This document shows positions 5,575 to 11,662 of a stretch of DNA of 18,635 nucleotides, one piece after another. Numbering within the stretch: the first letter of the stretch is position 1; each line of letters starts with the position of its first letter. Below the pieces are notes generated by a model. It did not search any database and was not told the DNA's origin. It saw only the letters and a list, made by a program, of their open reading frames with translations. The stretch is from Limiplasma sp964416065 (GTDB lineage Bacteria > Bacillota > Clostridia > Christensenellales > Aristaeellaceae), in NCBI GenBank assembly GCA_964416065.1, contig CAYQCL010000039.1, positions 1-18,635 on the forward strand, given 5' to 3'. Position numbers and translations under genes: made by a program.

Positions 5575-6162
5575 ATGAATTGCTGGAGAAGAATGTTTTG
5601 GTTGGACGCGAGCGACAGTCCGGCGGGAACCCCCAACGCGGCGGGTGTGAACGAAGAAACCCATGACGCGGCGGGTGTGAACGAGGGAAATGCCGAAAGC
5701 GGCGTATCGGGTGAAAAATCATTCACGCAGACGGACGTTGACCGGATCGTGCAGCAAACCATTGCCAAGGAGCGCCGGCGCGCGGACGCGGCCATCAGGA
5801 CCGCCCGCACGGAGGCGGAGCGTTTGGCACAGATGACGGCGGAGCAGCGCGCCGAGCATGAACGGCAGGAGCGGGAAGACGCGCTTGCAAAGCGTGAAGC
5901 CGAGATCACCCGTCGGGAGCTGCGCGCGCAGGCGCTGGAAACGCTTGCGGGCAGGGGCCTCCCGCGGGGCCTTGCGGAGGTGCTGAATTACGCGGACGCG
6001 GAAAGCTGCGGCGCGTCGATCGACAGCGTCGAAAAGGCGTTTCGCGCCGCCGTACAGACGGGCGTGGAGGAGCGCATGAAGGGTCAGCCGCCCAAGGCGA
6101 GCGGAGGCGATTCCGGCGCCGCATTCCTCGCGCAGCTGCGGCAGGCGGCGGGGCTGAAGTAG
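5575..6162 (+). CDS. Capsid scaffold protein (DUF4355-like)
   Basis: The protein has 195 residues. A low-complexity N-terminus precedes FTQTDVDRIVQQTIAKERRRADAAI, and a long charged coiled coil spans roughly residues 60-125. A C-terminal region has the ETLAGRGLPRGLAEVLNY pattern seen in DUF4355 scaffolding proteins. It directs capsid assembly and is removed on maturation. The start is ATG 5575 after GGAGG at 5565-5569. A 30-bp tandem duplication encodes AAGVNE twice near the N-terminus (5636-5684). It sits between portal and capsid genes, as expected. Confidence 0.85.
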   Translation: MNCWRRMFWLDASDSPAGTPNAAGVNEETHDAAGVNEGNAESGVSGEKSFTQTDVDRIVQQTIAKERRRADAAIRTARTEAERLAQMTAEQRAEHERQEREDALAKREAEITRRELRAQALETLAGRGLPRGLAEVLNYADAESCGASIDSVEKAFRAAVQTGVEERMKGQPPKASGGDSGAAFLAQLRQAAGLK

Positions 6163-6226
6163 GAGGCAGGGCGCGAACGGCCTAAAGGGCCGGACGTGCG
6201 ATCAAACACGAAAGGAAGGACAAGCA

Positions 6227-7096
6227 ATGGCAAATGTAATTACCCTATTTAAGAATTATGTGCCCATCCTGGACGAGGTGTACAAGGAGGCGAGCAAGTC
6301 CTCCGTGCTGGACGGCAACCCCGATCTGGTTCAGGCGGGCGCGAACGCGAATGAGATCATCATTCCCAAGATGAGCATGCAGGGCCTCGCCGAATACAGC
6401 CGAAATGCCGGCTATGTGAACGGCGATGTGACGCTGACCAACGAGACGGTTGTGTGCAACTTCGACCGCGGCCGCATGTTTGTCGTGGACACGATGGACA
6501 ACATTGAGACGGCGGGGATCGCCTTTGGCCGCCTGGCGGGCGAGTTCATCCGCACGAAGGTGGTTCCTGAGGTGGACGCGTTCCGCTTCGCGACGTATGC
6601 GGGTATCGATGGCATCGGCACCGCGAGCGCGACGCTTGCGGACGGCGCGGCGGTGATCGCGGCGCTGCGAGCCGCCACCAACACGATGGACGAGAACGAG
6701 GTACCCATGGAGGGGCGCTACCTGTTTATCACGCCGACGCTGCACGGCATGATTCAGGACTTGGACACCACCAAGAGCCGCGAGGTGTTGGCCCGCTTCG
6801 CTCAGACCGTTCTTGTGCCCCAGACGCGGTTCTACACGGCGATCGAGCAGCTTACCGGCACGACGGAGGCCGAGGCGGAGGGCGGCTACAAGAAGGCGGT
6901 TGGAGGCAGCGATATCAACTTCCTTGTGATCGAGAAGAGCGCGCCTATCCAGTTTACCAAGCATCTGGCGCCCAAGGTCGTGACTCCCGATCAGAACCAG
7001 GACGCGGATGCTTACAAGTTCGGATACCGCATGGTGGGTATCGCGGATGTCTATGAAAACAAGGCTGCGGGTATCTATCTGCACCACAAAGCCTAA
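6227..7096 (+). CDS. Major capsid protein
   Basis: The 289-residue protein follows the scaffold gene and has a good ribosome binding site (GGAAGG). Recognisable parts include MANVITLFKNYVPILDEVYK, a central IIIPKMSMQGLAEYSRN segment, a DNIETAGIAFGRLAGEF...KVVPEVDAFRF helix and a C-terminal KFGYRMVGIADVYENKAAGIYLH strand. This matches the capsid proteins of clostridial siphoviruses with an HK97-like fold. It forms the icosahedral shell. The identification rests on sequence pattern and gene order. Confidence 0.9.
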   Translation: MANVITLFKNYVPILDEVYKEASKSSVLDGNPDLVQAGANANEIIIPKMSMQGLAEYSRNAGYVNGDVTLTNETVVCNFDRGRMFVVDTMDNIETAGIAFGRLAGEFIRTKVVPEVDAFRFATYAGIDGIGTASATLADGAAVIAALRAATNTMDENEVPMEGRYLFITPTLHGMIQDLDTTKSREVLARFAQTVLVPQTRFYTAIEQLTGTTEAEAEGGYKKAVGGSDINFLVIEKSAPIQFTKHLAPKVVTPDQNQDADAYKFGYRMVGIADVYENKAAGIYLHHKA

Positions 7097-7109
7097 GGAG
7101 GCGTGACCT

Positions 7110-7223
7110 ATGGGGAAGATCATCGGAAGGATCGTGAAGAAGCCGGCATCCAAGAAGGAGGCAACGGGGAATGGAGATCCTTCGAAGCCGTCTAAAGCGA
7201 CGGCTGAATCTAACAGAAAGTGA
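7110..7223 (+). CDS. 37-residue lysine-rich protein overlapping the connector gene
   Basis: A strong AAGGAGG (7094-7100) overlaps the capsid stop codon and precedes an ATG at 7110. The frame encodes MGKIIGRIVKKPASKKEATG and continues in a lysine/serine-rich tail to a TGA at 7221-7223. The last 53 bases overlap the next gene in another frame, whose ribosome binding site lies within this one. The strong site argues for translation. No family is recognised; a capsid decoration protein or a purely coupling frame are both possible. Confidence 0.5.
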   Translation: MGKIIGRIVKKPASKKEATGNGDPSKPSKATAESNRK

Positions 7224-7470
7224 GCAGGACGCGCTGCTTGACGATCTGCTTGAGGACGCCGCCGCCTTTGTGCTGGGCTACACCGGCCGCAAGGCGCTTC
7301 CCACAGCGCTCGAGGGCGCCGTGGTGGAGCTGGCGGCGGGAAGCTGGAACCTGTTGGGGCTGGAGGGCGCGTCGGCGCACAGCGAGGGCGGTGTGAGCGC
7401 GACAATCGAGCTGCTTTCCCCGCGTATGAGGTCGCAGATGGACATGTACAGGCTGGCGCGGGTGCTGTGA
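7171..7470 (+). CDS. Head-tail connector protein (Gp6-like)
   Basis: The protein has 99 residues and is helical, with the pattern typical of phage head-tail connector proteins (RRLNLTESEQDALLDDLLEDAAAFVLGYTGR followed by LEGAVVELAAGSWNLLG). It would dock on the portal ring as the first adaptor. ATG 7171 has GAAGGAGG nine bases upstream, inside the preceding small gene. Confidence 0.8.
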   Translation: MEILRSRLKRRLNLTESEQDALLDDLLEDAAAFVLGYTGRKALPTALEGAVVELAAGSWNLLGLEGASAHSEGGVSATIELLSPRMRSQMDMYRLARVL

Positions 7471-7502
7471 AGGAAGCGTATTGACGGGAGGTGTCGGGCA
7501 TT

Positions 7503-7838
7503 ATGCTTAGCCGGAAAAGGCTGCGCTGCGTATGCGTGAAAGCGCCCGTGCAGGGGCATGGGGGACACGCCTTTGCGCCGGTCGGAAGGACAATGGACGC
7601 GGACATTCAGCCCATGTCAGGAGATCTGTCACAGCGGATGTATGGGCTGACGCCCTCGCAGATGCGGCGGATGATCTGTGCGGCGGGCGCGCTCCTGTGT
7701 GAAGGGGATGGCGTATGTGTGGAGGTCCCAGCGGACGCCGAGCCTGACTTTCGGGTGGTATATACCGCCCGATGGGGCACGCATACGGATGCGCATCTTC
7801 GCTTTATCCCCGAGGCGGAGCGCGGCGCGGATGAATGA
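7503..7838 (+). CDS. Putative head-tail stopper / head completion protein
   Basis: The protein has 111 residues from ATG 7503, which has GGGAGGTG upstream; a GTG at 7491 is the alternative. It contains MYGLTPSQMRRMICAAGALLCEGDGVCVEVP, then a beta-rich stretch ending DAHLRFIPE. Its position between connector and HK97 gp10-like genes, and its small beta-rich character, match head-closure/stopper proteins (SPP1 gp16 role). The call leans on gene order more than on sequence. Confidence 0.6.
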   Translation: MLSRKRLRCVCVKAPVQGHGGHAFAPVGRTMDADIQPMSGDLSQRMYGLTPSQMRRMICAAGALLCEGDGVCVEVPADAEPDFRVVYTARWGTHTDAHLRFIPEAERGADE

Positions 7839-7847
7839 GGTGAGGCC

Positions 7848-8357
7848 ATGATCGGTGTGGATATTGAGGGGCTGGACAGCGTAATCGCCGCGTTGGAGGG
7901 CGCTGTGGGGAACCTGATCCCTGCCTCCGCAAAGGGGCTGGAGCAGGGGCTCGATGTGGTGGCGCGCGAGGCGAAAAAGAGCTGTCCCGTCGATACGGGC
8001 GAGCTTCGCAACAGCATCCGCGCACAGGTGGATGAATACGCCACGTTTGTCACGGGCGAGGTCGGAAGCCACAAGGACTATGCCGTGTATGTGGAGATGG
8101 GTACGGGCGATGTCGGGCGCAGAAGCGGCGGCAATGGCTCGCCGGTGAAGGCATCTTACCGCACAGGAGGCTGGTTTGTTCCTGTCGGCAGATCGGAGAC
8201 CCTGATTAAAGATACTGTAGTAGAGACAGCAAGCAACGGCTTCTGGACAAACGGTCAGCCTGCCCGTCCGTTCCTGTGGCCAGCGTGGAAGGCGAACAAG
8301 GGAAAGGTGCTGGCGACGATTCGCAGCACGATCAAAAAGAGCCTGAGAGGCGGGTGA
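7848..8357 (+). CDS. HK97 gp10-like tail completion protein
   Basis: The protein has 169 residues with the family signature: GLEQGLDVVAREAKKSCPVDTGELRNSI, and later YAVYVEMGTG and RPFLWPAWKANK. This family helps join tail to head. The ATG follows GAGGTGAGG. Length is normal. Confidence 0.88.
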   Translation: MIGVDIEGLDSVIAALEGAVGNLIPASAKGLEQGLDVVAREAKKSCPVDTGELRNSIRAQVDEYATFVTGEVGSHKDYAVYVEMGTGDVGRRSGGNGSPVKASYRTGGWFVPVGRSETLIKDTVVETASNGFWTNGQPARPFLWPAWKANKGKVLATIRSTIKKSLRGG

Positions 8358-8362
8358 TCGGT

Positions 8363-8704
8363 ATGCTTACTGACGACGCGCCGCGCATCCTTACGGCGCT
8401 GCGCACGGCCTGTCCGGCGGCCGAGGTGACGACGGCGTGGCCAAGGGAGCCGCCTGCCGCGCCCACGATCCTTGTGACATTGGCGGGAGACAGCCCCGCG
8501 GACTGGCGGGACGATCGGCGTTATTTGACGGAGCTTGAATATCTTGTGCGCGTGTTCGCGGCAAAGGCCGCGGATATGCGCGCCGTATGCGGCGAGGTTC
8601 ACGAAACCATGGAAGCGCTGGGATACACGCTGGCTTTTCGATACGAGGAGCCTGGAGACGGCTGGCGTCAGACGGCGCTTCGATACAAGATTTACATGGG
8701 ATAA
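8363..8704 (+). CDS. Tail terminator-like protein
   Basis: The protein has 113 residues from ATG 8363. A GTG at 8354, overlapping the previous stop, is an alternative. It begins MLTDDAPRILTALRTACP and has a strand-rich middle (TILVTLAGDS...LEYLVRVFA) and the end YEEPGDGWRQTALRYKIYMG. This shape and the position before the major tail protein fit phage tail terminator or minor tail proteins that cap the tube. Confidence 0.7.
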   Translation: MLTDDAPRILTALRTACPAAEVTTAWPREPPAAPTILVTLAGDSPADWRDDRRYLTELEYLVRVFAAKAADMRAVCGEVHETMEALGYTLAFRYEEPGDGWRQTALRYKIYMG

Positions 8705-8713
8705 TTACATCTG

Positions 8714-8763
8714 AAGGAGGTGAAGCGTCCGGCTCCAATGGCGGGCCGGACGTGAATGGTATG
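8714..8763 (+). promoter_or_regulatory. Hairpin-bridged ribosome binding site of the major tail gene
   Basis: A consensus AAGGAGGTGA (8714-8723) is 37 bases from the ATG at 8761, too far for normal initiation. Between them CGTCCGGC (8726-8733) and GCCGGACG (8745-8752) form a perfect 8-bp stem with an 11-base loop. Folding removes 27 bases and leaves a spacing of 10. An ATG within the loop (8738) opens a 5-codon frame that stops at 8755. Confidence 0.6.
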
Positions 8764-9348
8764 CCTAAAAAGAGAGCGGCCATCGGATTCAAGGGGCTTG
8801 TGCTGGCGCCCGTGACAGAAAACACGCTGACCAGCTACAAAGCATCGGCGGGCCAGGAGGTGCCCTACGCGGGCAGCATGAGCCGCACGGCCAAGGAGAG
8901 CAACACCGACCTGTACTACGACGATGATCTGTACGCGCAGATCAAGAACGTGGTCGGTGAGGATGTCGAAATCCGTGTGGCGGAGATGCCGTTGTCTCAA
9001 CTGGGCGAGCTGGGACTGGGCACGTTTGACGAGGAAAGCAATACCTTTGAGGGTGACTTCTCCATCACCGGTCAGGAGTACGCGCTGCGCTGCGTGGTGG
9101 ACACGGTGGATCATCTGCCGTTCTACTTCAACTATCGCGTGTTTCAGCTGACGGGCATCAAGTTTGACAACTTTAACACCAAGAAGGACAGCGTGGAGGT
9201 GTGCGAGGTCATCATCACCGGCGTTTTCAAGCGGCCCGCGCTGGTGAGTCTGAAGCCCTACGCTATCATGCAGCTCGCGGAGGACGGCAGCAACGAGGCA
9301 GCCTGCACGGCTTTCCTGACGGCGGCGGAAAGCAAGCCCGTCTCCTAA
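8761..9348 (+). CDS. Major tail protein, phi13 family
   Basis: The protein has 195 residues and contains GFKGLVLAPVTENTLTSYKASAGQEVPYAG, SNTDLYYDDDLYAQIKN, EGDFSITGQEYALR and VCEVIITGVFKRPAL, the pattern of phi13-type siphovirus tube proteins. It polymerises into the tail tube. ATG 8761 is chosen because the protein family begins close to this point. Upstream in-frame codons encode an unlikely Gly/Ser-rich extension without a start near the ribosome binding site. A strong terminator follows, as is common after this abundant product. Confidence 0.88.
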   Translation: MPKKRAAIGFKGLVLAPVTENTLTSYKASAGQEVPYAGSMSRTAKESNTDLYYDDDLYAQIKNVVGEDVEIRVAEMPLSQLGELGLGTFDEESNTFEGDFSITGQEYALRCVVDTVDHLPFYFNYRVFQLTGIKFDNFNTKKDSVEVCEVIITGVFKRPALVSLKPYAIMQLAEDGSNEAACTAFLTAAESKPVS

Positions 9349-9385
9349 GGCGCGCAAGGAGCGTGCCTATACAAATCGACCCTAT

Positions 9386-9422
9386 GGAGGGGGGAGCGCG
9401 CGGCGTTCCCCCTCCTGCTTTT
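9386..9422 (+). terminator. Intrinsic terminator after major tail gene
   Basis: GGAGGGGGGA (9386-9395) pairs with TTCCCCCTCC (9406-9415) around a GC-rich 10-base loop, followed by TGCTTTT. It is the left boundary of the MuF/toxin module. Confidence 0.8.
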
Positions 9423-9439
9423 GAAAGGCGGTGCGCCGC

Positions 9440-10282
9440 ATGACGGCTGAATACTGGCGGGCGCGGGCCGAGGCCGATATGGACGCGGCGCAGGAGGCCG
9501 CGGAGGCACGAATCGCGCGCATCAGGCGGGCGCATCTTCAGGCCGCGCGCGAGCTGACGGAGCAGATCGAGAAGATCGTTGGACGGTATCAGGAACGATT
9601 CGGGCTGACCCGTGAGGAAGCCCTGACGCGGCTTAAGGAGCCTGTGGACGAAGACAGCCGCGCCTATGGGTACCGCGTGAGCAGGGCGGAGGCGCTGCGT
9701 CAGGCGGCGGAGGAGCAGGCGCGGAAGCTGGATGCGCTGGAACGGAAGGAAATGGACGCATGCTTTGCGCAGACGGCCGCGGAAAGCGCGCGCCGTGCCG
9801 GACGGATGCTGGCGGGGCTGGGATTTCGCACACCCGATACAGCTGGCTTTGTGCGGGCGATCGACACCAGCTGGGCGGGGCGGAACTATGCAAAAAGCAT
9901 CTGGCGAAATACCCAGGCGCTTGCGCAAACACTGGATGCGGAGATCACGGCGGCGTTTTTGAGCGGAAAGAGCAACGCGGCCATCGAGCGGGTGATCATG
10001 GATCGATTCGCGGTGGAGTTTCGCCAGGCGGAGCGGCTGGTGCGCACGGAGACGGCGTATGTGGCCAACCAAGCAGCCATCGAGCAGTACCGGCACGCGG
10101 GGCTTGAACAGTTTGAGTTTCTGACCGCGAAGGACAGCCGCACCTGCCCGATCTGTATGAGACATGACGGGGAGGTGCGTTCCCTTTCGGATGCCATGCC
10201 TGGCGAGACCATGCCGCCGCTGCACCCCAACTGCCGGTGCACGGTGCTGCCGGTGGTGGCGCAAGCAGACGAAACGGAATAA
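9440..10282 (+). CDS. MuF-type minor head protein (polymorphic toxin carrier)
   Basis: The protein has 280 residues from ATG 9440, preceded by AAAGGCGGTG. It is helical, with a WAGRNYAKSIWRN segment and the MuF/SPP1 gp7 core ERVIMDRFAVEFRQAERLVRTE (about residues 182-203). A zinc-type C-terminal motif follows: CPIC (C236, C239) and HPNCRC (H262, C265, C267). MuF proteins sit in the head and can be ejected with DNA. Temperate phages of Bacillota often fuse toxin domains to them. Here a TAA ends the frame, yet the same frame stays open for 141 more codons encoding a toxin-like domain. The gene normally lies next to the portal, so its place after the major tail gene is odd. Confidence 0.88.
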   Translation: MTAEYWRARAEADMDAAQEAAEARIARIRRAHLQAARELTEQIEKIVGRYQERFGLTREEALTRLKEPVDEDSRAYGYRVSRAEALRQAAEEQARKLDALERKEMDACFAQTAAESARRAGRMLAGLGFRTPDTAGFVRAIDTSWAGRNYAKSIWRNTQALAQTLDAEITAAFLSGKSNAAIERVIMDRFAVEFRQAERLVRTETAYVANQAAIEQYRHAGLEQFEFLTAKDSRTCPICMRHDGEVRSLSDAMPGETMPPLHPNCRCTVLPVVAQADETE

Positions 10283-10708
10283 GCCGGCGGCCCGAGCGGC
10301 GCAAAGAAAACGACCGGCTGGGAAGACCGGCACGCCAATCGATACTACGAGGAAATCAGGAAGCGAAAGCCCGGGGTTGACGCCTCAAGGATCGCCCGTT
10401 ATACGCCATTTACGGAAAAAGCGGCCGAAGAGATCCGGCAGCATATGTTTATTCGTGAACAGCCGTTGGAAGGCGGGCAGAAAATCGCGCGGTTTGAACC
10501 ATCCTTCCATCAGGCGCAGGCCTGGCAGCGGCTGACGGAGGGCAGGGGCGAAAACGTGGATGTGCTGATGCTGAAGCATGAATTTTATGAGTTGACACTC
10601 ATGCGGCTTTATGGGTATAATTATGATACAGCGCATGCGTTGGCCAATGAAAAGTATAATTGGTGGGACGTTGAAAGAAAAATACGCCCTGACGGAGGTG
10701 AGACCTGA
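10283..10708 (+). pseudogene. Toxin-like domain in MuF frame, behind an in-frame stop
   Basis: Directly after the MuF TAA (10280-10282) the same frame is open for 141 codons to a TGA at 10706. It reads as one domain: WEDRHANRYYEEIRKRK at the start, then FEPSFHQAQAWQRLTEGRG, then LMLKHEFYELTLM (an HExxE-like motif) and YDTAHALANEKYNWW. I recall this pattern from C-termini of MuF and other polymorphic toxins of Bacillota, but cannot name the family. No ATG, GTG or TTG occurs in frame before 10445, and that ATG lacks a good ribosome binding site. Expression of the whole domain would need readthrough. It is otherwise a MuF-toxin gene broken by one nonsense mutation. The next gene overlaps its stop. 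Confidence 0.65.
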
Positions 10709-10947
10709 TGTGGTGGTACTATGAAAAGCGCTTCGAAAACGACGAATACATCGATTACGCCTATTCGCGTGAGAGCCGGGATTTAGACGGGCTTATCCGA
10801 CTGGATAAAAAGGCGAGGGTGTCCTATGTGGTGACCCCTTGCGGAAAAGACAAGGACCATGAATCCTATGCGGAAGCTTCGCTGGAATTTGTTTATATCT
10901 TAGTAGAAGAAGGGTTCCCAAAAACAAGGTTTGTCGCTACCGGTTAA
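10708..10947 (+). CDS. Probable immunity protein for the MuF toxin
   Basis: This is a 79-residue acidic, aromatic-rich protein (MWWYYEKRFENDEYIDYAYS, then SRDLDGLIRLDK, ending EEGFPKTRFVATG). Its ATG overlaps the TGA of the toxin-like frame by one base, and it has a strong GGAGGTGA (10695-10702) of its own. Small proteins with this YAYSRES..LDG..R.DK and GFP....ATG layout accompany polymorphic toxins. I recognise the pattern but not a named family. An intrinsic terminator follows. The immunity role is inferred from position and form. Confidence 0.6.
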   Translation: MWWYYEKRFENDEYIDYAYSRESRDLDGLIRLDKKARVSYVVTPCGKDKDHESYAEASLEFVYILVEEGFPKTRFVATG

Positions 10948-10960
10948 CCCTTGCGCCGAG

Positions 10961-11001
10961 AAAAAAAACGGCCACATGGCATAGGCCAGGGTGGCTTTTT
11001 T
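10961..11001 (+). terminator. Strong, probably bidirectional terminator
   Basis: Eight As precede a hairpin (GCCAC 10971-10975 with GTGGC 10991-10995, inner TGGC/GCCA), followed by six Ts. It forms the right boundary of the MuF/toxin/immunity module. The tail genes downstream have no visible promoter of their own. Confidence 0.85.
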
Positions 11002-11033
11002 GATACCTAAAAACAGAGACAGGAGTGAAAACG

Positions 11034-11489
11034 ATGGGAAGAACAGGCGTAAAGACAAGTGTGGAATTGAGCATTCCCAAGGCACGGACAGTGCGCGGGT
11101 ACTCGATCGAGCGAATGCCGATCGGACGGTTCCTGGAGGCCATTCAGATGATCGAGGACGCGCCAAATGACGTGCTTAAGAAGCTGTTTCCCGACTGCGG
11201 GGCCGACGGCATCCTGACGCGGTTTGCCGCGCTGGACAGGGAGGGGCTCAAAAGCCTGTTTACCCGCGCACTGACACTGCTGCCTGGATATGCCGTGCGG
11301 CTCTTTGCCGGATTAAGCGGAATCGCGGAGGAAAATTTGCTCAACGATCCAGACGTTGGCCTGGACGGGCTGTGCGAGATGGCGGAAGCCTGGATCGAGG
11401 TCAACGGGATCGAAAATTTTATCAAAGCGGCGGGCGCGCTGACGGACAAGGTGCGCGGGGCGGCGAGGCGAACTGGCTCCAAAAGCTGA
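11034..11489 (+). CDS. Tail assembly chaperone, short form (gpG-like)
   Basis: The 151-residue protein lies directly before the tape measure gene, the standard place of the tail chaperone pair. It contains YSIERMPIGRFLEAIQMI and FTRALTLLPGYAVRLFAGLSGI. ATG 11034 is preferred, with AGGAG at 11021-11025; a GTG at 11025 overlaps that site. The frame ends where a second, overlapping frame carries the gpT-like part. Identification rests on position, size and the overlapping frame. Confidence 0.75.
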   Translation: MGRTGVKTSVELSIPKARTVRGYSIERMPIGRFLEAIQMIEDAPNDVLKKLFPDCGADGILTRFAALDREGLKSLFTRALTLLPGYAVRLFAGLSGIAEENLLNDPDVGLDGLCEMAEAWIEVNGIENFIKAAGALTDKVRGAARRTGSKS

Positions 11490-11662
11490 TCGCATCGGCG
11501 CTGACGATTGGCATCAGCAAGCGCGAGCTGATGGAGGATTATTACCTGGATGAGATCGGCCCCATCATCGAGGCATGGAACGCGCTGCACGGGGCGGGAG
11601 AAGAGCGGACGGAAGAGACCGGCCCGCTCGATTTTTTTGGCGAGGACGGTGAATGGGTATGA
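11034..11662 (+). CDS. Frameshifted long tail chaperone (gpG-T-like)
   Basis: A -1 frame continues beyond the gpG-like stop and encodes GGEANWLQKLIASALTIGIS, KRELMEDYYLDEIGPIIEAWN and an acidic end. It has no good start of its own, so a -1 shift is likely. The only canonical heptamer I find in the overlap is A AAT TTT at 11414-11420. A shift there gives join(11034..11420,11420..11662), 209 residues. A small CGCGC/GCGCG hairpin begins 14 bases later. The exact slip site is uncertain. Its end overlaps the tape measure start. Confidence 0.6.

Noticed and set aside
6245..7606. 453-codon minus-strand frame opposite the major capsid gene
   Set aside because: It spans several real + strand genes and their boundaries; the composition (His/Arg/Ala-rich) is that of an antisense shadow in GC-rich DNA.
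8738..8755. ATG in the hairpin loop as the start of the major tail gene
   Set aside because: It is out of frame and stops after five codons. It could only act as a leader, and is noted under the hairpin finding.
10164..10535. 123-codon frame overlapping the MuF end and toxin start
   Set aside because: Basic, low-information translation in a different frame from both the MuF and toxin domains; no start signal.
11486..11500. A-rich CCAAAAG at the gpG-like stop as a -1 slippery site
   Set aside because: In the reading frame it gives TCC AAA, which does not form X XXY YYZ; a +1 slip there leads into a frame that is not the gpT-like one.
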